Assembly: GCF_900106755.1 (NCBI RefSeq)
Contig: NZ_FNNN01000003.1
Coordinates: 124,001-188,000, forward strand
DNA from: Bacteroides faecis MAJ27
GTDB taxonomy: Bacteria > Bacteroidota > Bacteroidia > Bacteroidales > Bacteroidaceae
Reading direction: 5' to 3'
DNA: 64,000 nucleotides
Part shown: positions 44,229 to 53,014 of the stretch, one piece after another
How positions within the stretch are numbered: position 1 is the first letter of the stretch
Layout of the letters: each line of letters starts with the position of its first letter
Notes under the pieces: generated by a model
Told to the model about the DNA's origin: nothing
Databases searched by the model: none
What the model saw: only the letters and a program-made list of their open reading frames with translations
Position numbers and translations under genes: made by a program

Positions 44229-45401
44229 TTATTGGTTAGACTTAACAGCGCGTTTTTCGCGGCGGCTGATGTTGCTCTGTACTACACAGTAGTCAATCAG
44301 CGGAGCGAAGATGTTCATCAACAGGATGGCGAGCATCATACCTTCAGGATAACCCGGGTTCAGCACGCGGATAACGATAGCCATCACACCGATGAGGAAT
44401 CCGAAGATGTATTTACCTCTTTCCGTACGTGCGGACGTCACGGGGTCGGTAGCCATGAACACAGCACCGAAGCAGAAACCACCCAGTACAAGGTGTTCGT
44501 ACCAAGGCATCTGAGCCATTGTATTGTTTTCCATGCCGATAGCATTGAATACCCAAGCCATGAATGCACCACCAACGAATACGGAAATCATTGTTTTCCA
44601 GCTTGCAACGCCTGTCCACAACAGGATAACGGCACCGATCAAGATAGCGATCACACTGGTTTCACCGATAGAACCGGGAATCAGACCTGTGATCATATCC
44701 ATGCTGAACGGAGGAACCGAACCCGAAGTAGCTGCCTGTCCCAACGGAGTAGCAACAGTCAGACCGTCTACTGCCTGTCCCATACCGAAAATCGTGTCGC
44801 CGGATACCCAAACAGCATCACCGGACATCTTAGTAGGATAAGCGAAGAACAGGAATGCACGGGTGATCAACGCTACGTTGAACACATTCATACCTGTACC
44901 ACCGAATACTTCTTTTGCAAAAATCACAGAGAATGCAGTAGCTACGGCAAGAATCCACAGCGGACAGTCTACCGGAACGATCATCGGGATCAGAATACCG
45001 GAAACGAGGAATCCTTCCTGGATTTCTTCCTTCTTCCATTGAGCTACAACGAACTCAATTCCCAGACCTACTACATAAGATACGATTATTTTAGGCAATA
45101 CAGCCAGGAATCCGTAGATAAACATTTCGATGAAGCTGCCAGTAGCACCTGTATGGGTGAAATGCTGGTAACCTACGTTGTACATACCGAACAGCAACGC
45201 CGGTACTAACGAAATAACCACAATCGACATAATACGCTTGCTGTCGATCGCGTCGTGTATGTGCGTTCCCGTTTTCGCAGTCTTGCTGGGCACGAACAGG
45301 AATGTTTCGAAGCCGTCGAACACCGACTGGAATGCGTGGAATTTACCGCCCTCTTCAAAGTTCGGCTTTATCTTATCGAGATAATTTCTTAACGCTTTCA
45401 T
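44229..45401 (-). CDS. nqrB: Na+-translocating NADH:quinone reductase subunit B
   Basis: 390 aa with about ten membrane helices; this subunit is the main Na+ channel. VDGLTVATPLGQAA aligns with the SGATPL segment of other NqrB proteins, whose Thr carries FMN; here the residue pair before it is VA rather than GA. DCPLWILAVATAFSVIFAKEVFGG is the conserved helix after the loop, split across two helices. It lies 49 bp after nqrA. Confidence 0.96.
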   Translation of the reverse strand: MKALRNYLDKIKPNFEEGGKFHAFQSVFDGFETFLFVPSKTAKTGTHIHDAIDSKRIMSIVVISLVPALLFGMYNVGYQHFTHTGATGSFIEMFIYGFLAVLPKIIVSYVVGLGIEFVVAQWKKEEIQEGFLVSGILIPMIVPVDCPLWILAVATAFSVIFAKEVFGGTGMNVFNVALITRAFLFFAYPTKMSGDAVWVSGDTIFGMGQAVDGLTVATPLGQAATSGSVPPFSMDMITGLIPGSIGETSVIAILIGAVILLWTGVASWKTMISVFVGGAFMAWVFNAIGMENNTMAQMPWYEHLVLGGFCFGAVFMATDPVTSARTERGKYIFGFLIGVMAIVIRVLNPGYPEGMMLAILLMNIFAPLIDYCVVQSNISRREKRAVKSNQ

Positions 45402-45450
45402 TAATATATTTACTATTTTACGATTTACAATTTACAATTTGCCATGCGGA

Positions 45451-46800
45451 TTATGCCATTTCAGCACGCAGCATATCGAGTCCGGCACGGACGATGCGTT
45501 GCAGTTCCATCTTCGAAGAGCAGACGAATTCGCAGAGTGCGAAGTCTTCGGGAGCCACTTCGTAGATACCCAGCGCTTCCATGCGGTCGATGTCACCGGC
45601 GATGATTGCTTTAATCAGGTATTCGGGCAGGATATCCATCGGGAACACTTTGTCATATTCGCCAGACATGATCATGTGACGTTCGCCACCTTTGATACGT
45701 GCATCCAGCGTGTATTCCTTCTTGCCCATCAACCAGCTGAAATATGAATGATTGGCACTGAACTGGTTGAAGCGTGGCATGATCCATCCGAGCATTTCGT
45801 GGATGTCGTCACCTTCGGGGATTACAGTCAGCTGGCTATGGAAAGCGCCCAGGAATCCGTTCGGAGAAACTTGTTTGCCGCTCAGCACGTTACCGCTGAT
45901 GTAGCGCAAATCTCTATCTTTTGTTACGTTTCCGGCAAATACGTTGGTCAGCAATGCACCTACCTGAAGTTTGCAGTAAGCAGGTTTCAACACTTCGGAA
46001 CCTGTCACGGCTACTGTACGAGTGAAGTTCACACGACCTGTATTGAAGAGGCGACCGATGAAGATAACGGCTTGCGGATCGATTGTCCACACTGTTTCGC
46101 CCTTTGAAACGGGGTCGAGGTGGTTGATCTGAACACCTACGTTGCCGGCAGGGTTCGGTCCGTCAAAAGCGGTGATGGTAACGTTCTTAGCCTGTGTCAG
46201 TGCAGCAGCTTTCTGTTTCACGCTGATACTCAAGTAAGTTTTTGCCAGTTTGGCGAGGGCATCAAGTCCTGTCTGGAAGTTCGCTTCTTCGCCTTTCAAT
46301 GCGAATTCGAAGTCGGGAGCCAGCGGATTGGTATCGAATGCGGAAACGAAGATGCCTTTCGGTGTCACTGTCGGGTCTGCAATGATGTCATACGGACGTT
46401 GCTTGATAAACGCAAACAGACCTGCCTCCAACAAAGCGGACTTCACTGCCTCCGCATCCATGGAGGATACGTTCTTCTTACCAAATTCCTCGTAGTCCTG
46501 CTCAGCTGCAGCTTCCACCACGATGTTCAATACCTTGCGGCGAGCACCACGTTCAACGCTCGTCACTACGCCACTTACGGGCGAAACAAATTTCACTTCA
46601 GGATGATACTTGTCAATAAACAAGGGTCCACCAGCCATCACATACTCCTGCTCTTTCACTACCACTTTCGGTGTCACTCCAGGAAAATCATCGGGTACGA
46701 GTGCGTAAAATCCCGGCTCTTTCACTGTTGTGTACGTCTCAGCAGCTTTACCTTTCAGGTTTATGTCAAGGCCTTTACGTAACTTTATTACATTTGCCAT
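45451..46800 (-). CDS. nqrA: Na+-translocating NADH:quinone reductase subunit A
   Basis: 449 aa, soluble and membrane-associated. KLRKGLDINLKGKA at the start, VKEQEYVMAGGPLFIDK, SPVSGVVTSVERGARRK and LPEYLIKAIIAGDIDRME are typical. It is the first gene of the operon, with an exact -7 box 34 nt upstream. Full length. Confidence 0.97.
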   Translation of the reverse strand: MANVIKLRKGLDINLKGKAAETYTTVKEPGFYALVPDDFPGVTPKVVVKEQEYVMAGGPLFIDKYHPEVKFVSPVSGVVTSVERGARRKVLNIVVEAAAEQDYEEFGKKNVSSMDAEAVKSALLEAGLFAFIKQRPYDIIADPTVTPKGIFVSAFDTNPLAPDFEFALKGEEANFQTGLDALAKLAKTYLSISVKQKAAALTQAKNVTITAFDGPNPAGNVGVQINHLDPVSKGETVWTIDPQAVIFIGRLFNTGRVNFTRTVAVTGSEVLKPAYCKLQVGALLTNVFAGNVTKDRDLRYISGNVLSGKQVSPNGFLGAFHSQLTVIPEGDDIHEMLGWIMPRFNQFSANHSYFSWLMGKKEYTLDARIKGGERHMIMSGEYDKVFPMDILPEYLIKAIIAGDIDRMEALGIYEVAPEDFALCEFVCSSKMELQRIVRAGLDMLRAEMA

Positions 46801-46834
46801 GCTATATAAAATAATGGTTTCATAAAATTTGCCG

Positions 46835-46842
46835 CAAAAGTA
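46835..46842 (-). promoter_or_regulatory. -7 box of the nqr operon
   Basis: CAAAAGTA reads TACTTTTG on the minus strand, 34 nt before the nqrA ATG. Confidence 0.6.
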
Positions 46843-46876
46843 ATAAATAATAATGTGATTCGGGAGGAAAAAAGAA

Positions 46877-46909
46877 AGGAATTACGGAAAAATATCCGTA
46901 ATTCCTTTT
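46877..46909 (-). terminator. Terminator of the C1 peptidase gene
   Basis: The arms GGAATTACGGA and TCCGTAATTCC are perfect 11-mers, followed on the minus strand by TTTCTTTTTT. It lies 80 bases past the stop at 46989. Confidence 0.85.
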
Positions 46910-46988
46910 GTGTTCGCACACGTTCTTCAATAAAGCAGGCTGGAAGACCTTGCGGCGTATAAGTCGATGCAGCATGATTGTCGGTTGA

Positions 46989-48389
46989 TTATTCTTCGCC
47001 GGCAAACATTGGATCCCATGCCGGCAGGCGGATCGGTTTTTGTTTCAAGACTTCGAGTGCTTTCGGAGTCACGTATTTTGTTTCCACAACGAGACGGAAG
47101 GTATATTCGTTGAACCATTCGTCGGTCATGATGAGATGTCCCTGATAGCCGGCTCCGGCACCCCAACTATTTTCAACCATCCATTTGGCCGGTTTTCCGT
47201 TTTTGTCCAGATCGACTGCCATGAGGGTCATGGCGTGGCTGGAGCTGCTGGCGAAGCTTTGGATACGCTGCTTCTTGTCCATGCCGAAGGTAGTGCCCAT
47301 CAGTGAGTCGTAATCATAGTTTTTGACGTCGAGCAGACCACGGTCAGAGTTCAGGAACTTGCCTACGTCGCAGGAGTAGTACATCATGGTGCTGTCTTTC
47401 AGAGAGGCGATCGCCATTTCTTTGATGTCCTCTATCGGGAGGTTGACGTATGTCCAGTTCTTGCCGTCGTAGCGGTGGCGGTCGTAGTCTATTTCATAAC
47501 ATTTGTAGTACTCGCGGCTGGGGTCGTTCATCAGCATTACGTAGTTGTCGATCAGCTTTTCGTCACCGTATTTCTTCAGGAAAGAAAGCGGGGTGTAAGT
47601 AGCGGTTTCTACGGGCTCGCCTTTGGCGTTGTATTGCGTCCATGTGAATTCTGTGGGAGGTACACCCAAGTTCAGGACAAGCATGCGGTAGATGGTACTC
47701 AACATTTCTGTTTTTGCTTTCTCCATGGCGGCAGGCTTGGCGTTTTTCGATGCCATGTCACGGAGCTGCAAACCCTGTTCGCGAAGTTTCAGAGCGATCA
47801 GACTCGCCATGCGGACGGTGTTTTCGCTGCTGTTCGTTTCGGGCATCACGTCTTTGGGGACGAGACCGTATTTGCTTACGATGTCCGCCACTCCGGTGAA
47901 TGTACCGCCGTCGCTCAACGGATTGCGGAACAGCCATTCCACCATTTTATCGTTCATCGGCTTGTCGCTGGTATCGATGATGCCTTGCAGGAACAGATTA
48001 GCCTTTTCCAGCTGATCGAAAAAGAAAGGATAGGTTTGCGAGAATTCGAAAGAACCCAGATTGTATTTGTCGATGGCTTTGGCACGCATTACGTTCAGAC
48101 CGGTGAAGAGCCAGCAACGTCCGGACGATTTCTGGTCGGTGATACCCTTGGAGTTCACTTTGACAGAAAAATGCGTATCCATCCCCTTCATGTTGTCCTG
48201 ATTCAGGGCAAGCTTACGGATATCGTTGTTGCTGATGGCGTTCCGGATAGCCTTGTCGGTAGAAGTGCCTTGATAACTCTGTTTGATTTGCTGCATCATG
48301 TCAGCGCTGATGCCTCCTTTCGCGTCCTGTGCCTGTGCAGAATAGTAAAGGGCACAGCAAACAAAAACTGATAAAATTCGTTTATTCAT
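46989..48389 (-). CDS. Secreted C1-family cysteine peptidase (bleomycin hydrolase/PepC-like)
   Basis: 466 aa with a signal peptide (cleavage near SAQAQD). SSGRCWLFTGLNVMRA holds the catalytic Cys; SSSHAMTLMAVDLDK holds the His; KWMVENSWGAGAGYQG holds the Asn. The layout is that of the bleomycin hydrolase/aminopeptidase C group, usually cytosolic, here with an export signal, so it would work in the periplasm or outside. Single gene with its own promoter box and terminator. The peptide substrate is unknown. Confidence 0.92.
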   Translation of the reverse strand: MNKRILSVFVCCALYYSAQAQDAKGGISADMMQQIKQSYQGTSTDKAIRNAISNNDIRKLALNQDNMKGMDTHFSVKVNSKGITDQKSSGRCWLFTGLNVMRAKAIDKYNLGSFEFSQTYPFFFDQLEKANLFLQGIIDTSDKPMNDKMVEWLFRNPLSDGGTFTGVADIVSKYGLVPKDVMPETNSSENTVRMASLIALKLREQGLQLRDMASKNAKPAAMEKAKTEMLSTIYRMLVLNLGVPPTEFTWTQYNAKGEPVETATYTPLSFLKKYGDEKLIDNYVMLMNDPSREYYKCYEIDYDRHRYDGKNWTYVNLPIEDIKEMAIASLKDSTMMYYSCDVGKFLNSDRGLLDVKNYDYDSLMGTTFGMDKKQRIQSFASSSSHAMTLMAVDLDKNGKPAKWMVENSWGAGAGYQGHLIMTDEWFNEYTFRLVVETKYVTPKALEVLKQKPIRLPAWDPMFAGEE

Positions 48390-48469
48390 TATAGATCGTT
48401 TATTAATTAACTTTGCCTGTATGCTAATAGTAATCCGTATGCAATTCCGTTTTACATACTATTAATTGG

Positions 48470-48477
48470 CAAAAATA
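48470..48477 (-). promoter_or_regulatory. -7 box of the C1 peptidase gene
   Basis: CAAAAATA reads TATTTTTG on the minus strand, 80 nt before the ATG. Confidence 0.4.
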
Positions 48478-48563
48478 CGATTCTTTTTTAGATTTATTAT
48501 CTATGAGAATGAAAACTAATCGAAATAAAATAGTTTCCTTTGCAGCGGATTTCAAGAAAGAAT

Positions 48564-49898
48564 ATGAAGAGATATACAATAGGTATATTGATGATGTTTC
48601 TATTCATCAATATTTCGTTGGCCCAAACAGCTGACACAGCAGTAAAAAGCGATGAACTGCAAATGACTGCAACTTCTGTCAACGAAGTCGTTTCTACAAA
48701 TAGTGAAGTAAGTCTGACAAACAACGAAGTTGTTACGGCTCATGAAGAATCTTATTCAACAGATGGGGAGATTGCCCCGACAGACTCCACTCCCACCCTT
48801 TCCAAAAAAGAATTGCGACGTCAGCGGGTAGCGAAACGTAATTTACACTACAATATATTAGGTGGTCCCAGCTATACTCCTGATTTCGGATTTCTGATCG
48901 GCGGTAGCGCCTTGATGACTTTCCGTATGAACCCGAGTGACACTACCCAGCAGCGTTCGGTTGTTCCGATGGCTATCGCCCTGATGTTCGAAGGAGGTCT
49001 GAACCTGTTCACCAAGCCACAGCTTTTCTTTAAAGGCGACCGTTTCCGTATTTTCGGCGTCTTTGCTTATAAGAACACACTGGAAAACTTCTACGGCATC
49101 GGATACAGCACCAACAAGGACTATCCGCGCGGTGAAGACACCAGCGAATACCGTTATAGCGGTGTCCAGGTGAATCCTTGGTTCCTGTTCCGTTTGGGGA
49201 AAAGTAACTTCTTTGCCGGTCCGCAGATCGACTTCAATTATGACAAGATCACTAAACCTGCCACAGGGATGATAGAGCAACCATCGTACATTGCTGCCGG
49301 TGGCACGGAGCACGGCTACTCCAATCTCAGTTCCGGAGTCGGTTTCCTGCTGACGTATGACACCCGTGACATTCCCGCCAATGCTTATCGGGGGACCTAC
49401 CTGGATTTTCGTGGAATGATGTACAACAAAGCCTTCGGAAGCGACGATAACTTCTACCGTCTGGAGATAGACTACCGCCAATACAAGACCCTCGGACGAC
49501 GCAGAGTCTTGGCATGGACGGTGCAGACAAAGAATGTATTCGGCGATGTTCCGTTGACCAAATATGCGCTTAGCGGTACCCCCTTCGATCTTCGCGGTTA
49601 CTATATGGGACAGTTTCGCGACAAGTCCTCACATGTGGTGATGGCAGAATACCGCCAGATGATCAATACAGATAAAAGTAATTGGGTGAAGAAGATGTTG
49701 AGCCATGTAGGATATGTAGCGTGGGGAGGATGCGGATTCATGGGTCCTACTCCGGGCAAGATTGAAGGCGTACTTCCTAATCTGGGACTTGGCTTACGTA
49801 TTGAAGTTCAGCCTCGTATGAACGTCCGTCTTGACTTCGGAAGAGATATGGTGAACAAGCAGAATTTGTTCTATTTCAACATGACGGAAGCATTCTAA
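48564..49898 (+). CDS. BamA/TamA-family outer membrane beta-barrel (surface antigen D15 type)
   Basis: 444 aa from the ATG at 48564 (MKRYTIGIL); an upstream in-frame ATG (48540) would put a charged stretch ahead of the signal peptide. Cleavage is near ISLAQT. After a Thr/Glu-rich linker a barrel begins at NYNILGGPSYTPDFGF-like strands (actual start HYNILGGPSYTPDFG). GVGFLLTYDTRDIPANAYRG and GTPFDLRGYYMGQFRDKS match the D15 barrel strands and lid; the last strand ends FYFNMTEAF. No POTRA domains are visible, so it resembles short TamA/patatin-linked barrels. Cargo is unknown. Confidence 0.82.
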   Translation: MKRYTIGILMMFLFINISLAQTADTAVKSDELQMTATSVNEVVSTNSEVSLTNNEVVTAHEESYSTDGEIAPTDSTPTLSKKELRRQRVAKRNLHYNILGGPSYTPDFGFLIGGSALMTFRMNPSDTTQQRSVVPMAIALMFEGGLNLFTKPQLFFKGDRFRIFGVFAYKNTLENFYGIGYSTNKDYPRGEDTSEYRYSGVQVNPWFLFRLGKSNFFAGPQIDFNYDKITKPATGMIEQPSYIAAGGTEHGYSNLSSGVGFLLTYDTRDIPANAYRGTYLDFRGMMYNKAFGSDDNFYRLEIDYRQYKTLGRRRVLAWTVQTKNVFGDVPLTKYALSGTPFDLRGYYMGQFRDKSSHVVMAEYRQMINTDKSNWVKKMLSHVGYVAWGGCGFMGPTPGKIEGVLPNLGLGLRIEVQPRMNVRLDFGRDMVNKQNLFYFNMTEAF

Positions 49899-49975
49899 AA
49901 ACAGCATTTGCACACTATTTACGGGAAAAATTGCAAAATTGACCGCATAGTGTATCAATAAATGAAATTAATCCT

Positions 49976-49983
49976 TATATTTG
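49976..49983 (+). promoter_or_regulatory. -7 box of the exopolysaccharide operon
   Basis: TATATTTG, 42 nt before the ATG at 50026. Upstream, ACACTAT and ATAGTGT form a short inverted repeat (about 49913-49954). Confidence 0.6.
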
Positions 49984-50025
49984 CACTTGCTATAACACAG
50001 CAAAAGCAGATAATAGGGTTAATTT

Positions 50026-50775
50026 ATGAAACAGAAAAAATGCCTCTTCGGAGGATTACTATGTTTGTTTGCCTCCATCGGAAGCGTAGCTGCGCAGGAG
50101 GTAAGCGACTATTCGAAACTTCAACCAAGTGATTATTCCAGCATTACACTCCCACCGCTGGATCTTCTTTTCGAGAACGCAAAAAGCGCTCCGACCTATG
50201 AATTAGCTACAGTAAAAGAACAAATTGAACGGAAGCTTCTGGCAAAAGAGAAGCGTGCCTTCTTAGGCTTTTTCAGTTTACGGGGCAGCTACCAGTATGG
50301 TATGTTCGGTAACGAGTCTACTTATACAGATGTAGCAATTGCACCTTACCTGACCTATGCAACACAGGCACAGAACGGATATACAGTAGGTGCAGGAGTC
50401 AACATTCCTTTGGACGGTCTCTTTGACTTGACAGCGCGGGTAAAACGCCAAAAACTGAATGTACGTACCGCCCAACTTGAAAGAGAAGTTAAGTTTGAGG
50501 AAATGAAAAAGGAAATTATCCTTCTATACGCAACTGCGACCTCCCAATTAAACATTCTTAAACTTAATGCCGAAGCCCTCATGCTTGCTAATGTACAATA
50601 TAGTATAGCTGAAAAGGATTTCTCGAATGGAGCTATTGATTCGGGAACTTTATCATCTGAAAAATCTCGCCAATCAGACGCACAAGAGAAATTCGAAAAC
50701 AGCAAATTCGAGCTAAGCAAGAGTTTAATGATACTTGAATTAGTCACCCACACTCCCATTTTAAGAAACAAATAA
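50026..50775 (+). CDS. TolC-like outer membrane protein of the exopolysaccharide operon
   Basis: 249 aa with a signal peptide (cleavage near SVAAQE). PLDLLFENAKSAPTYELA at residues ~40-57 resembles the start of the TolC repeat (the usual AxxxNPxl helix). The rest has a short strand pair and long helices (REVKFEEMKKEIILLYATA, EKDFSNGAIDSGTLSSEKS). It is about half the length of TolC (~450 aa), one repeat. It likely forms part of a periplasmic/outer-membrane channel for the polysaccharide. It is first in the operon; the Wzz gene starts 10 bp later. Confidence 0.7.
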   Translation: MKQKKCLFGGLLCLFASIGSVAAQEVSDYSKLQPSDYSSITLPPLDLLFENAKSAPTYELATVKEQIERKLLAKEKRAFLGFFSLRGSYQYGMFGNESTYTDVAIAPYLTYATQAQNGYTVGAGVNIPLDGLFDLTARVKRQKLNVRTAQLEREVKFEEMKKEIILLYATATSQLNILKLNAEALMLANVQYSIAEKDFSNGAIDSGTLSSEKSRQSDAQEKFENSKFELSKSLMILELVTHTPILRNK

Positions 50776-50785
50776 ACATACATCT

Positions 50786-53014
50786 ATGGAATACATCCTT
50801 TATATCAGCAGATTCCTATATCGTATCCGTTGGTGGTTACTTATTGGAACAGCCATTATAACATTTGCTGTTTACTATTTTGGGAAACGCATGATAGGCA
50901 AAACATATAACGTAGAGGCAACCCTCTACACTGGTGCTGCTTCCGGCTACAATCTAGAAGGTGGAAATAACAAAGTGGATTGGGCGACAACTCAGAACGC
51001 TATGGATAACCTAATGAACATTATCAAGGCTGAAAGTACACTCAAACGGGTATCTATGCGATTATATGCCCGAAGTCTGATCAAAGGTAATCCAAAAGAA
51101 GACAATGAATTCATCAAAGCCAGCAATTACAACAGAATATACGAACACCTAAAGAACAGTCCGAACGGGAAAGAAATACTGTCATTAATAGATAAAAACA
51201 GCGAAGATAAAACGGTAGCCAACTTTTTCAACTACTTGAGACCGACCCAGGCGAACTATCTCTATGGAGTATTCTATTATAATTTGCCCTATTACTCTTA
51301 TAATGATCTCAAAGCAATCAGAGTAGCGCGTAAAGGTGCCAGCGATCTGATTGAAATAAGTTATACGGCAAGTGATCCGGGTATCGCCTATAATACCATC
51401 GACATCCTGACCAAAGAATTTGTAAACGAATACAGTGCAATCCGCTATGGTGAAACAGATAAAGTTATCGAATATTTTAAAAGCGAACTTCAACGCATCG
51501 GAAAGGAACTTCGGCTTAAAGAAGACTCACTAACGCAATATAACGTAGAAAAACGTGTTATTAATTATTACGATGAGACCAAAGAAATCGCTGCCATCAA
51601 CAAAGAGTTTGAGTTACGTGAACAAAACGTATTGATTGCATACAACAGCGCCAAAGCAATGTTAAACGAACTGGAAAAGCAAATGGGCAGCAATGCCAAA
51701 CATGTAATCAACAATCTTCAGTTCTTGGATAAACTGAATGAAGCCGCTTCGCTTACAGGAAAAATCTCAGAAATGGAAACGATTTCAAGTGATCATCAGA
51801 ATCAAGAAGCCTCATTACAGGAATATAAGAATCGCTTAAATCAAACGCGCAAGGAGCTTTCCGAGCTTTCAAATAAATATGTAGAGAACAAATATACCAA
51901 AGAAGGAATAGCTAAAGAGAACATCATAGAACAGTGGCTTGAAGTAACCATGCAATACGAAAAAGCCAAATCAGACTTACAAATTATACAGCAAAGCCGT
52001 ATAGACCTCAACGAGAAATACAGACAATTTGCACCAGTAGGTTCCACTATCAAACGTCAAGAGCGTAACATAACTTTTATAGAGCAAAATTACTTGTCTG
52101 TATTGAAAAGCTACAATGATGCCCTCATGCGTAGAAAAAATCTGGAAATGACCTCCGCTGCATTAAAAGTATTAAATGCTCCGGCATATCCGATCAGTGC
52201 CATGCCCACTCCTTTGAAAAAAATGGTGATGGCAGCGTGTGCCGGTACCTTCCTATTTATTTTGGGGTTCTTCTTAATTCTTGAATTATTAGACCGTACT
52301 CTACGCGATTCTATTCGTACACGTCGTTTGATTGGACTTCCGATGTTAGGCGCCTTTCCAAAAGACTCTATTTTAGAGTATCACAATTATGTTGAAGAAT
52401 CAAAAAGTATAGCTACAAAACAGTTAAGCAATAGTATCCTTCGTTTCTGTCAGCAAAAGAAAGAAGGATTGCCCTACATTATCAATTTTATTAGCACAGA
52501 AGGCGGGGAAGGCAAAAGTTATGTGATCGAAGCCCTAAAAAAATACTGGAACAGTATCGGACTTAAAACAAAAGTAATAACATGGAAGTCAGACTTCAGA
52601 ATTGATTCACGAGAATACAACCTGGCCAAAAGCATTACCGATCTATACACATCAGAGGAAGAAGATATTCTCATCGTTGAATATCCCAATCTGCGGGAAG
52701 CTAGCATATCGCCGGAATTACTACAAGAAGCTAATCTAAATATACTCGTAGCCCGTGCTGACCGTGGTTGGAAAGAGACCGATAAGCTCTTGTCAGAAAA
52801 GCTAAGTCAACAAGTAGGTAAAACTCCACTTTATGTTTACTTGACACACGCATCCCGCAATGTGGTTGAAGACTACACCGGTATGCTTCCACCCTATACA
52901 CTTTGGAGGAAAATAGTATACCGACTGTCACAATTGGCATTGACAGAAAGTATATTCACGTTCACAAAAAGAGAGAAGCAGCCGGCAACATCAGGAGATG
53001 AAGATGACGAATGA
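50786..53014 (+). CDS. Wzz/GNVR chain-length protein with a degenerate BY-kinase domain
   Basis: 742 aa. A first membrane helix lies at ~14-32, then a long periplasmic coiled-coil part (to ~460) and a second helix at ~480-505 just after PAYPISAMPTPLKK, the Pro-rich motif of polysaccharide co-polymerases. The cytosolic end (530-742) keeps Walker A as EGGEGKSYV (~571-579). The A' motif reads ITWKSDFR where a kinase has a DxDxR pattern, Walker B reads LIVEYPNL instead of DxxP, and the C-terminal Tyr cluster is absent. It probably binds but may not use ATP. It sets chain length. Its end overlaps the next gene by 17 bp. Confidence 0.85.
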   Translation: MEYILYISRFLYRIRWWLLIGTAIITFAVYYFGKRMIGKTYNVEATLYTGAASGYNLEGGNNKVDWATTQNAMDNLMNIIKAESTLKRVSMRLYARSLIKGNPKEDNEFIKASNYNRIYEHLKNSPNGKEILSLIDKNSEDKTVANFFNYLRPTQANYLYGVFYYNLPYYSYNDLKAIRVARKGASDLIEISYTASDPGIAYNTIDILTKEFVNEYSAIRYGETDKVIEYFKSELQRIGKELRLKEDSLTQYNVEKRVINYYDETKEIAAINKEFELREQNVLIAYNSAKAMLNELEKQMGSNAKHVINNLQFLDKLNEAASLTGKISEMETISSDHQNQEASLQEYKNRLNQTRKELSELSNKYVENKYTKEGIAKENIIEQWLEVTMQYEKAKSDLQIIQQSRIDLNEKYRQFAPVGSTIKRQERNITFIEQNYLSVLKSYNDALMRRKNLEMTSAALKVLNAPAYPISAMPTPLKKMVMAACAGTFLFILGFFLILELLDRTLRDSIRTRRLIGLPMLGAFPKDSILEYHNYVEESKSIATKQLSNSILRFCQQKKEGLPYIINFISTEGGEGKSYVIEALKKYWNSIGLKTKVITWKSDFRIDSREYNLAKSITDLYTSEEEDILIVEYPNLREASISPELLQEANLNILVARADRGWKETDKLLSEKLSQQVGKTPLYVYLTHASRNVVEDYTGMLPPYTLWRKIVYRLSQLALTESIFTFTKREKQPATSGDEDDE

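Noticed and set aside
44232..45209. 325-aa plus-strand frame opposite nqrB
   Set aside because: His/Arg/Ser-rich shadow of a membrane protein gene; nqrB on the other strand is certain.
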